The notes under the pieces were generated by a model, which saw nothing but the letters and a program-made list of their open reading frames with translations, had not been told where the DNA came from and ran no database searches. From CAYMLQ01 sp964390795 (lineage in GTDB: Bacteria > Verrucomicrobiota > Kiritimatiellia > RFP12 > UBA1067): a DNA stretch of 9,165 nt. The stretch covers positions 1-9,165 of the forward strand of contig CAYMLQ010000240.1 in assembly GCA_964390795.1 (NCBI GenBank), written 5' to 3'. Positions 1 through 5,129 of the stretch are shown in pieces (the stretch's first letter is position 1; every line of letters begins with the position of its first letter). Both the position numbers and the translations under genes were made by a program.

Positions 1-45
1 GGCGAACTTCTCCTCGATTTGTTTCTTAAGTTGGCTCCATTTCAT
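1..45 (-). CDS. SF0329-family-like protein, N-terminal 15 codons only
   Basis: The minus strand opens with ATG at 45 and reads MKWSQLKKQIEEKFA before leaving the window. This opening resembles, from memory, the start of small uncharacterised proteins annotated as SF0329 family (typically MKWSxLKKxIExxFA). The start lies 15 nt after the stop of the antitoxin gene, so it is probably the last or a later gene of the same operon. No strong Shine-Dalgarno sequence precedes it, which would fit translational coupling. Function is unknown. With only 15 residues visible the family call is tentative. Confidence 0.5.
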   Translation of the reverse strand, partial: MKWSQLKKQIEEKFA

Positions 46-60
46 AGTTGTTGTTGGCGG

Positions 61-285
61 TTATGGGCACACTTTTAGCCGTTCGGCAATCCACACTTTA
101 ATGACGGCCTGCCTGGGAACGCCGAGCCGCTGGGCCTCCTTGTCGAGCGATTGAATCATCCACACGGGAAAATCAACGTTAACCCGCTTTTGCACTCTTC
201 CGGGGCGGGTTGCCTTGGAGAAGTTCAAATACTTGGACACGTCGTCTCCTTTGTCAAAGGCTTGGTCAAATGTGTCAGTTCTCAT
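61..285 (-). CDS. CopG/BrnA-type ribbon-helix-helix antitoxin
   Basis: This 74-residue protein looks like the DNA-binding antitoxins annotated as CopG-family or BrnA-like. The N-terminal third (residues 1-30, with the pattern FDQAFDKGDDVSKYL) is the usual toxin-binding type of segment. KRVNVDFP (33-40) fits the DNA-contacting beta strand, and the two helices of a ribbon-helix-helix fold follow (about 41-53 and 55-70, ending VIKVWIAERL). Such proteins normally neutralise a small RNase toxin such as BrnT and repress their own operon. Here no BrnT-like gene is seen upstream; the preceding gene is DUF2442, which it overlaps by 11 nt (ATGAGAACTGA holds both start and stop). The start at 285 is fixed by that overlap. 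It is therefore either an orphan antitoxin or partnered with a less usual protein. The antitoxin family call is firm; the partner is not known. Confidence 0.8.
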   Translation of the reverse strand: MRTDTFDQAFDKGDDVSKYLNFSKATRPGRVQKRVNVDFPVWMIQSLDKEAQRLGVPRQAVIKVWIAERLKVCP

Positions 286-601
286 AGGCGTTCACCCCGT
301 ATACACCGCCCTCTTCTGCCACAGCGAGGTCATGTTTGCCCGCCAGGCAACCCTCATACAGATCCTCAAGCGGGAAACACATCTCGTAATCGCCCCAGAC
401 CAGATTGCCATTGTCTAAACGGTACGTTCTGAACCGCTCGGCATCCAAGAACTGCCGCGTTTCCAGATTCAGACTGTGCTCAAGGAACGGACCAAAATCC
501 ACGAGTTGAACATGGCCGTCGCAGAAAAACAACCGCAACTGATAAACACCTGCGGTCTCCGCTCGCACGATATCCACCTCAATGCCGGGCTCCAAATTCA
601 T
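275..601 (-). CDS. DUF2442 family protein
   Basis: A 108-residue protein with the DUF2442 pattern: a strand pair around residues 20-40 (QLRLFFCDGHVQLVDFGPFL) and the typical NGNLVWGDYEMCFPLEDLYEG near 64-84. DUF2442 proteins are small, of unknown biochemical role, and often paired with DUF4160 proteins in modules that resemble toxin-antitoxin pairs. I chose ATG 601 rather than the GTG at 664. It has a GGAGG ribosome site 5 nt upstream, it starts exactly where the DUF2442 similarity begins, and its ATG overlaps the TGA of the DUF4160 remnant (ATGA). The 21 codons between 664 and 601 are the DUF4160 C-terminus read in another frame. The C-terminal tail (about 85-108) extends beyond the family core and overlaps the antitoxin start. 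Role not known. Confidence 0.75.
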   Translation of the reverse strand: MNLEPGIEVDIVRAETAGVYQLRLFFCDGHVQLVDFGPFLEHSLNLETRQFLDAERFRTYRLDNGNLVWGDYEMCFPLEDLYEGCLAGKHDLAVAEEGGVYGVNAYEN

Positions 602-737
602 GCGAACCTCCGCGTAATCCGTTCCGGTGACACAGACCGGTGCATTACAAAGAAGGTCACCCACTTCTGAATGATGTCGTCATGCTCATTTGAGTAGAAC
701 AGGACGACTAATCCAAAATACTCGTACAACTTTGCAT
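598..737 (-). pseudogene. DUF4160 gene, internally deleted and frameshifted
   Basis: Read on the minus strand, one frame gives KLYEYFGLVVLFYSNEHD followed directly by DIIQKWVTFFVMHRSVSP and then ERITRRFA and a stop. The first block is the N-terminus of DUF4160 proteins (usually MPKxYEYxGxxxxFYSNEHxPIHVH). The second is their C-terminus (xIVxKWxDFFVxxKxV). About 50 central residues, including the IHVH stretch, are missing, in frame. The expected start MPK is also broken: the DNA reads ATGCAAAG where ATGCCAAAG would restore the frame, so one base is lost. An AGGTG ribosome site stands 9 nt before that ATG. The remnant is 46 codons against roughly 90-100 for the family. Its TGA overlaps the DUF2442 start as ATGA. 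A downstream in-frame TTG could still start a short peptide, but I consider the gene dead. Confidence 0.75.
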
Positions 738-747
738 AAAAAACACC

Positions 748-772
748 TATCGTGAATCGTTACAGAACGATA
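748..772. promoter_or_regulatory. operator-like inverted repeat at the promoter of the small-gene operon
   Basis: TATCGT (748-753) and ACGATA (767-772) form a perfect inverted repeat with a 13-nt centre. ATCGT also recurs as a direct repeat (749-753 and 756-760) on a 7-nt step. The right arm is the -10 element of the promoter candidate on the minus strand, and the left arm lies downstream towards the ribosome site. This is where an autorepressing ribbon-helix-helix antitoxin would bind. The repeat is visible; the binding is inference. Confidence 0.4.
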
Positions 773-795
773 GCACACCCTAAATCCCGCTTCAA
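767..795 (-). promoter_or_regulatory. sigma-70-type promoter candidate for the DUF4160-DUF2442-antitoxin operon
   Basis: On the minus strand TTGAAG (790-795) is followed after exactly 17 nt by TATCGT (767-772). The expected transcript start falls near 760, about 20 nt before the ATG of the DUF4160 remnant. Each box matches the consensus in four of six positions, so this is a plausible rather than a certain promoter. Confidence 0.45.
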
Positions 796-842
796 GCCCG
801 TTTCCAATTTCATGTGATCCGTGGCGAGTCCATAACTTCAGC

Positions 843-870
843 GTTCGAGGTTCGGAGTTCGGCGTTCGAG
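843..870. repeat. four tandem GTTCG heptamers
   Basis: Four consecutive 7-nt units read GTTCGAG, GTTCGGA, GTTCGGC and GTTCGAG. The first five bases are invariant and the last two vary. The array is short and non-coding. Its role is unknown; it sits just upstream of the promoter of the small-gene operon and 120 nt from the REP-like element. Confidence 0.7.
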
Positions 871-988
871 GGACACCGGGTGCCGGCGGCGGGTTACGGG
901 ACCCCGCCCGGGACGACAGGGCAGGCATTCGGGTCGCGCGAAGCCCGGTAGTATCCCCGAGGCGTCGGGCAATGAGCACAATGACCGG

Positions 989-1019
989 CGGACGGTCCGG
1001 GGAACCGTCCCTACCAGAG
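989..1019. repeat. REP-like palindromic repeat, copy 1
   Basis: This 31-nt stretch matches 4033-4063 at 28 of 31 positions in the same orientation. Inside it, GGACGGT (990-996) and ACCGTCC (1004-1010) form a perfect 7-bp stem with a 7-nt loop. The stem is followed by CTACCAGAG, which is identical in both copies. The extragenic position, palindrome and conserved tail fit a REP-type dispersed element. Confidence 0.7.
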
Positions 1020-1074
1020 GGAACCACGACACACTGATATCGCCACGGTTTTTGTTGAATCGTTCCCGCAAGGG

Positions 1075-1103
1075 TTGTCCCAGTGCCTTCCGTTTGGTAC
1101 GAT
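1075..1103 (+). promoter_or_regulatory. sigma-70-type promoter candidate for the GH31 gene
   Basis: TTGTCC (1075-1080) and TACGAT (1098-1103) are separated by 17 nt. The transcript would begin near 1110, leaving a leader of roughly 45 nt before the chosen GTG start at 1157. Box matches are partial, so confidence is moderate. Confidence 0.4.
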
Positions 1104-1156
1104 ACGCTCATGGTTGAATCGTGAATATTCCTATGAGCCCCGAAAGGTATCCTGTT

Positions 1157-2758
1157 GTGACAACTCGCCAGACTCTTTGCATGCTCTCCCTGATCGCAGC
1201 AACAGCGGCCTTCGCGCAAAGCGCAGTGCAATCGGAACTGCAACTCTGCCTGCTCCCCAACGAAGCCTGGTGGGGCGGCGCCACCACACTCGGAAGTAAG
1301 ATGCCCTTCGGCGTTGCTCCCCTCTCGATCAATCTCAACGGCGACAACCGCGGCAACCAGTATGCGCCGCTGCTGATCTCCTCCAAGGGCCGCTATGTCT
1401 GGTGTGACAAAGCCTTCGCTTTCTCCTTTTCGAGCAACACCTTGCGCGTGACCTCGTCCGGCAACGCGCTCCTCACCGGCCAGCCCGGGCCGACCTTGCG
1501 CGACGCCTACCGCCACGCCTCGAAGACCTTTTTCCCGACGGACGGCAAGCTGCCCGACCTCGCGCTCTTCGCCGCCCCTCAGTACAACACGTGGATCGAG
1601 CTGATGTATGACCAGAACCAGAAAGACGTGCTGAAATACGCGCATGCCATTGTGGACAACGGCCTGCCCCCCGGCGTGCTGATGATCGACGACAACTGGC
1701 AGGAGGATTACGGCAAGTGGGCCTTCCATCCCGGCCGGTTCAACGATCCGAAGGCGATGATGGACGAGCTTCACGCGCTGGGCTTCAAAGTCATGGTCTG
1801 GGTCTGCCCGTTTGTGAGCGCCGACAGCGACGTTTACCGCGCGTTGGCGAAGAAGAAAGCCTTTTTCATGGAGAAGCCCGGTGACCCCGCCATGGTCTCC
1901 TGGTGGAACGGCAAGAGCGCCATGCTCGACCTCTCGAACCCGGCCGCCAAGGCGTGGTTCACGGAGGAACTCGCCGGGCTCCAGAAAACGTATGGCGTGG
2001 ATGGCTTCAAGCTCGATGCGGGGGACACCCCTTTCTATAAGGCGGCTTACCTCGCGCATGACGCGCTTGACCCCAACGAGCACGCCGGGCGCTTCGGCGA
2101 AATCGGGCTGGCCTTTCCGCTCAACGAATACCGCGCCTGCTGGAAACTGGCGGGACGCCCGCTCGTGCAGCGCCTGCGAGACAAGAACCACAACTGGGAC
2201 GACCTCGGCAAACTCGTTCCCGATCTGATCGCGGCCGGGCTGCTGGGCTACGCCTTCGTCTGCCCCGATATGATCGGCGGCGGCGAGTTCCAGTCATTCC
2301 TCAATCTCTCGTCCATCGACCAGGATCTCGTGGTGCGCTCGGCGCAGACCCACGCGCTCGCGCCCATGATGCAGTTTTCGGTCGCGCCGTGGCGCGTGCT
2401 GGACGCCACGCACCTCGACGCCGTCAAGAAAGCCGTCGCGCTGCGGATGCGCTTTACCCCGCGCATTCTCGACCTTGCCAAAGCCTGCGCGGCATCGGGA
2501 GAACCGATGCTGCGCCACATGGCCTACGTTTTTCCCGAAGGCGGCTACGAGAACATCGGAGACCAGTTCATGATGGGCGACGACCTGCTCGTGGCCCCCA
2601 TGCTTACAAAAGGAACCTCGCGCGCTGTGCGGATTCCCAAGGGTCAGTGGAAGGCGGACGACGGCAGCGTGATCGAAGGCCCCGTCAATCAAACCATCGA
2701 CGTCCCTCTCGCGCGACTGCCGTTCTTTGAGCGGCAGCCGCCTCAAGGCAAACAGTAG
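1157..2758 (+). CDS. secreted glycoside hydrolase family 31 enzyme, alpha-galactosidase-like
   Basis: A retaining alpha-glycosidase with the GH31 TIM barrel. The frame is open from GTG 1121, but I prefer GTG 1157: GAAAGG stands 9 nt upstream, and the product then begins with a clean signal peptide (MTTRQTLC, hydrophobic stretch, cut after AFA). Numbering from 1121, a beta-sandwich domain covers about 40-150. The barrel begins at PQYNTWIELMYDQNQKD and continues through VLMIDDNWQEDYGKW and VMVWVCPFVS. The nucleophile is probably Asp299 in DGFKLDAGD. Asp354 in QRLRDKNHNW is the likely acid/base, and CPDMIGGG follows. The overall sequence resembles the Bacteroidetes GH31 group that includes the Pseudopedobacter alpha-galactosidase PsGal31A and the animal MYORG protein. 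Substrate specificity is inferred. Alone on the plus strand, it probably acts in the periplasm or outside the cell on alpha-linked sugars. Confidence 0.88.
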   Translation: MTTRQTLCMLSLIAATAAFAQSAVQSELQLCLLPNEAWWGGATTLGSKMPFGVAPLSINLNGDNRGNQYAPLLISSKGRYVWCDKAFAFSFSSNTLRVTSSGNALLTGQPGPTLRDAYRHASKTFFPTDGKLPDLALFAAPQYNTWIELMYDQNQKDVLKYAHAIVDNGLPPGVLMIDDNWQEDYGKWAFHPGRFNDPKAMMDELHALGFKVMVWVCPFVSADSDVYRALAKKKAFFMEKPGDPAMVSWWNGKSAMLDLSNPAAKAWFTEELAGLQKTYGVDGFKLDAGDTPFYKAAYLAHDALDPNEHAGRFGEIGLAFPLNEYRACWKLAGRPLVQRLRDKNHNWDDLGKLVPDLIAAGLLGYAFVCPDMIGGGEFQSFLNLSSIDQDLVVRSAQTHALAPMMQFSVAPWRVLDATHLDAVKKAVALRMRFTPRILDLAKACAASGEPMLRHMAYVFPEGGYENIGDQFMMGDDLLVAPMLTKGTSRAVRIPKGQWKADDGSVIEGPVNQTIDVPLARLPFFERQPPQGKQ

Positions 2759-3078
2759 AACAGATCCTTCTCGCTGCGGCGCGGGTCGCTGCCGATGATG
2801 GTGTGGCGCTCAAACGAGGCGTAGCGCAGGTCGTGGCCCTTCTTGCCCTTATACTCTAGCCAGACCGGTCCGACACTGAACTGGTCTTTACCGGCGCCCT
2901 GCGCGGCCGCGCGGATCGTCACCCGGTTGAATTTTAGCAGACGATCCTTGGCGATATCGAACGCCAGCGTGGTCTCTGCAGCCGTATGGGCGGGTATCAC
3001 GCCCAACGGCTGGCCGTTCAACAGGATTGTGTCAGCCGCGTCGATGCCCCGCACCTGAAGTTTGAGCACCGCAGACAC
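2743..3078 (-). CDS. beta-sandwich-like C-terminal fragment, probable gene remnant
   Basis: The 111 codons from GTG 3078 encode a strand-rich segment with LKLQVRGIDAADTILLNGQP near the start, similar in style to jelly-roll accessory domains that end many secreted polysaccharide-active proteins. I cannot name the family. The frame is open upstream as far as 3129, directly after the TGA of the esterase gene and in the same frame, giving 128 codons in total. No ATG and no good ribosome site is seen. The frame ends inside the 3' end of the GH31 gene (16-nt overlap on the other strand), so the last residues (YCLP) look accidental. It may be the tail of a lost gene, an extension reached by readthrough, or a small gene starting at GTG. 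I favour a remnant. Confidence 0.45.
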   Translation of the reverse strand: MSAVLKLQVRGIDAADTILLNGQPLGVIPAHTAAETTLAFDIAKDRLLKFNRVTIRAAAQGAGKDQFSVGPVWLEYKGKKGHDLRYASFERHTIIGSDPRRSEKDLFYCLP

Positions 3079-3129
3079 GTCCGCAGCGTACGTCTCCGCG
3101 CGGTCATTTTTGTATCGATACGGCCGCCG

Positions 3130-3975
3130 TCACCGCCGGAACGTTTTCGAGACAAAAGCCAGCACCTCTGGCAGCGCCGTGCGCCAATACTCCCATGAGT
3201 GGCCGCCGTCGCGCACCCGGTATTCGTGGGGGATCTTCTTGTCGAGGAGCAGCACATGCATGCGGGCGTTGTCCGCCGCCAGAAAGTCGTCGTCCCCGCA
3301 GTCGATATAGAACCGAACCGACTTTTTCTTTTCGTCTGGGAATTGCTCCGCCAAGGTCACCGGGCAGTATTGGTCAAGAAACGCGCCGACCTTTTCCGGC
3401 GTCTCCCCCTGCTCGTCCAACTTCATCCTTTTGACCATGGCCTCGCGGTTCCACAGGGCTGCACTGAGCGGACAGCTCGAGGCGAACAGATCCGGGTGCC
3501 GCAGGGCGTACAGGAAGGCGCCCATCCCGCCCATGGAGAGTCCCGCCACCGCCCGGAACTCACGGTTTGTTCGGCAGTGATAGCTGGACTCGATATGCGG
3601 GATCAATTCTTTGAAGAAGTAATCTTCGAAGCGGTACTGCCCTTTGAGGTCGTTCGCGTACCAGGTCACCCCGGCATCCGGCATCACGATGATCATCGGC
3701 GCGGCAGCGCCCGCTCCGATCGCCGCGTCCGCGATGCGCTGCGCCTCGCCGAACTGCACCCAGCCGGTCTGATCGTCGCTGTAGCCGTGCAGCAGGTAGA
3801 GCACCGGATACGCGCGCTCGGAGGTCGCGTAACCGTCCGGCAGATAGACCGCGTATTTCATCTCTTTGCCGAGAATCTCGCTCTTCACGGTCTTGGCATC
3901 GCACACCTGGCTCGCGGCCCGCACGCACGAGACCGCCAGCAAACTCGCAAACAGAACACCTGTCACACGCTTCAT
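3130..3975 (-). CDS. secreted esterase of the EstA/esterase D type (alpha/beta hydrolase)
   Basis: A 281-residue serine esterase of the PF00756 type, the fold shared by tributyrin esterase, esterase D and CE1 feruloyl or acetyl xylan esterases. The start at ATG 3975 is preceded by AAGGAGGAG about 9 nt upstream. The upstream ATG at 3999 would place that ribosome site inside the gene, so I rejected it. Residues 1-21 form a signal peptide (MKRVTGVLFASLLAVSCVRA). The fold core shows YPVLYLLHGYSDD (56-68). The nucleophile is Ser147 in AGLSMGG, with Asp230 in CGDDDFL and His259 in GGHSWEYW completing the triad. Length is normal for the family. It lies 92 nt after ahbD, separated by a double hairpin, and converges with the GH31 gene. 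It probably removes acyl groups from plant or algal polysaccharides outside the cell; the substrate is inferred. Confidence 0.85.
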   Translation of the reverse strand: MKRVTGVLFASLLAVSCVRAASQVCDAKTVKSEILGKEMKYAVYLPDGYATSERAYPVLYLLHGYSDDQTGWVQFGEAQRIADAAIGAGAAAPMIIVMPDAGVTWYANDLKGQYRFEDYFFKELIPHIESSYHCRTNREFRAVAGLSMGGMGAFLYALRHPDLFASSCPLSAALWNREAMVKRMKLDEQGETPEKVGAFLDQYCPVTLAEQFPDEKKKSVRFYIDCGDDDFLAADNARMHVLLLDKKIPHEYRVRDGGHSWEYWRTALPEVLAFVSKTFRR

Positions 3976-4010
3976 TGAACGTCTCCTCCTTTGCAACACC
4001 GCACTGGAAG

Positions 4011-4063
4011 GGCGCGTTCCCCGAACGCGCCGCGGACGGCTCGGGGAACCATCCCTACCAGAG
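4011..4063. repeat. REP-like repeat copy 2 with an additional 9-bp hairpin
   Basis: Two palindromes lie between ahbD and the esterase gene. GGCGCGTTC (4011-4019) and GAACGCGCC (4023-4031) form a perfect 9-bp stem with a CCC loop. Next, 4033-4063 matches 989-1019 at 28 of 31 positions. In its stem GGACGG pairs with CCATCC except for one C-A mismatch, which becomes a G-U pair in RNA from the minus strand, the direction in which the flanking genes are transcribed. No T-run follows, so it is not a standard intrinsic terminator, but it could stabilise or partly end the ahbCD transcript. Confidence 0.7.
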
Positions 4064-4067
4064 CCCT

Positions 4068-5129
4068 CTACCGCCCCGCCGCCAGCGGGCAGGTCGTCTC
4101 CGCCGCCATATAGTCACCGGTGGCCGCGTACGCCCGTGCGCGGCAGCCGCCACACCCGGTGCGGAAGGCGCACGCGCCGCAGGCTCCGCCGTAACGGTCA
4201 GGCTGCGACAGGTCGCGGAACACGGGTGACGCCTCGTAGGCCCGCTTGAAGTCGAAGCCGAACGCGCGCAGATCGCCGCTGGGGACATCCAGGAAACCGC
4301 ACGGCTGCAGCACGCCCGTATGGGAGATGAAGACAAAGCCCCTCCCGCCCATGCACCCGGCGGGCGGCTTCCCGGGTTTCCCCAAACCGTGCCAAATGCG
4401 CACCGTCTGGGGCGCGCAGGTCTCGCGTACCAGAAGCGGCCCCTGCCGGTCCATCTCGAACGCCCAGCGCAGCACCGACTCGGTCGCATCCGGCGAAAGC
4501 GACAGATCGCGCAAGTCCTTGCCGCGGCCGACCGGAACCAGAAAAAAGAGATCCAGCGTGCGCGCGCCGAGCGTGATCGCCGCCTCGCGGATCGCGGGGA
4601 GTTCGTCCCGGTTCAGCCGGGAGACGGTCGCATTGACCTGAAACGGCATACCGACTTCCGCCGCTACCGCCATGGCCCGCGTCACGTTGTCGAATGCGCC
4701 CGCCACGCCGCGGAAGGCGTCGTGCGTCGCCGCCGTGGCGCCGTCCAAGCTGAAGCTGCACGCCGTCACGCCGGCGTCTTTGAGCGCCAGCAGCGCCTCG
4801 CGCGTGACCAGCGTGCCGCACGGCGCCATCACCGAACGCAGGCCGCGCGCCGTCGCCGCACGCACCAACTCGAGAATGTCCGGACGGTACATCGGCTCGC
4901 CGCCGGTCCAAATGATCATGGGCTTGCCGAAACCGGCCAGCGAGTCCAGCACGCGCAGGCACTCCGAGGTGGAAAGTTCGCCCTCATATGCGCAATCCCT
5001 CGCCCCCGCGCGACAATGCTTGCAGGCCAGCGGACAGCGCCGCGTGACCTCCCAAGCGACCACACGTGGCCCGCCGCTCGCCGCCGAGCCGCCGTTGCCG
5101 TGCGCCGCGTTATGGCCGTGCGTGTCCAT
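4068..5129 (-). CDS. ahbD: AhbD, radical SAM heme synthase (Fe-coproporphyrin III decarboxylase)
   Basis: A 353-residue radical SAM enzyme. In the siroheme-dependent pathway AhbD converts two propionate side chains of Fe-coproporphyrin III to vinyl groups, giving heme b in the cytoplasm. The 4Fe-4S motif is Cys32, Cys36 and Cys39 (RCPLACKHC), with the TGGEP motif near 75. A SPASM-like tail holds Cys317, 320, 326, 329 and 347 (CGACAFRTGCGGCRARAYA, then TTCP) for auxiliary cluster binding. The N-terminus is rich in His and Gly (MDTHGHNAAHGNGG), as in known AhbD proteins. Residues such as FFLVPVGRGKDL and CGFLDVPSGDLR agree with AhbD rather than with peptide-modifying relatives. Its ATG follows the ahbC stop with no gap (TGAATG), so the two are translationally coupled. 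The stop is TAG at 4070-4068. Confidence 0.88.
   Translation of the reverse strand: MDTHGHNAAHGNGGSAASGGPRVVAWEVTRRCPLACKHCRAGARDCAYEGELSTSECLRVLDSLAGFGKPMIIWTGGEPMYRPDILELVRAATARGLRSVMAPCGTLVTREALLALKDAGVTACSFSLDGATAATHDAFRGVAGAFDNVTRAMAVAAEVGMPFQVNATVSRLNRDELPAIREAAITLGARTLDLFFLVPVGRGKDLRDLSLSPDATESVLRWAFEMDRQGPLLVRETCAPQTVRIWHGLGKPGKPPAGCMGGRGFVFISHTGVLQPCGFLDVPSGDLRAFGFDFKRAYEASPVFRDLSQPDRYGGACGACAFRTGCGGCRARAYAATGDYMAAETTCPLAAGR

Larger units (their letters stand above)
796..1074. other. non-coding, repeat-rich spacer between divergent genes
   Basis: This spacer separates the divergent small-gene operon and GH31 gene. I see no credible gene in it. The short open frames, such as the one on the minus strand at 838-1071, merely translate the repeats and have no family resemblance. 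It holds the heptamer array (843-870), GC-rich sequence without clear structure (871-988), and one copy of the REP-like element (989-1019). The region resembles a place where repeat elements accumulate. Confidence 0.6.

Noticed and set aside
602..664. GTG start at 664 for the DUF2442 gene
   Set aside because: The first 21 codons are the DUF4160 C-terminus in another frame; ATG 601 has a GGAGG site and an ATGA junction.
838..1071. A 77-codon open frame on the minus strand in the repeat spacer
   Set aside because: Its sequence is largely a translation of the REP-like element and heptamer array, with no ribosome site or homology.
686..2191. A 501-codon open frame on the minus strand
   Set aside because: Mostly antisense to the GH31 gene and running through the repeat spacer and DUF4160 promoter; low-complexity composition and no recognisable domain.
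3199..3978. A 259-codon open frame on the plus strand opposite the esterase gene
   Set aside because: Antisense shadow of a gene with a complete catalytic triad, signal peptide and strong ribosome site.
4011..4063. Intrinsic terminator for ahbCD
   Set aside because: The hairpins are present but no run of T follows on the minus strand, and the second half belongs to a repeat found elsewhere.
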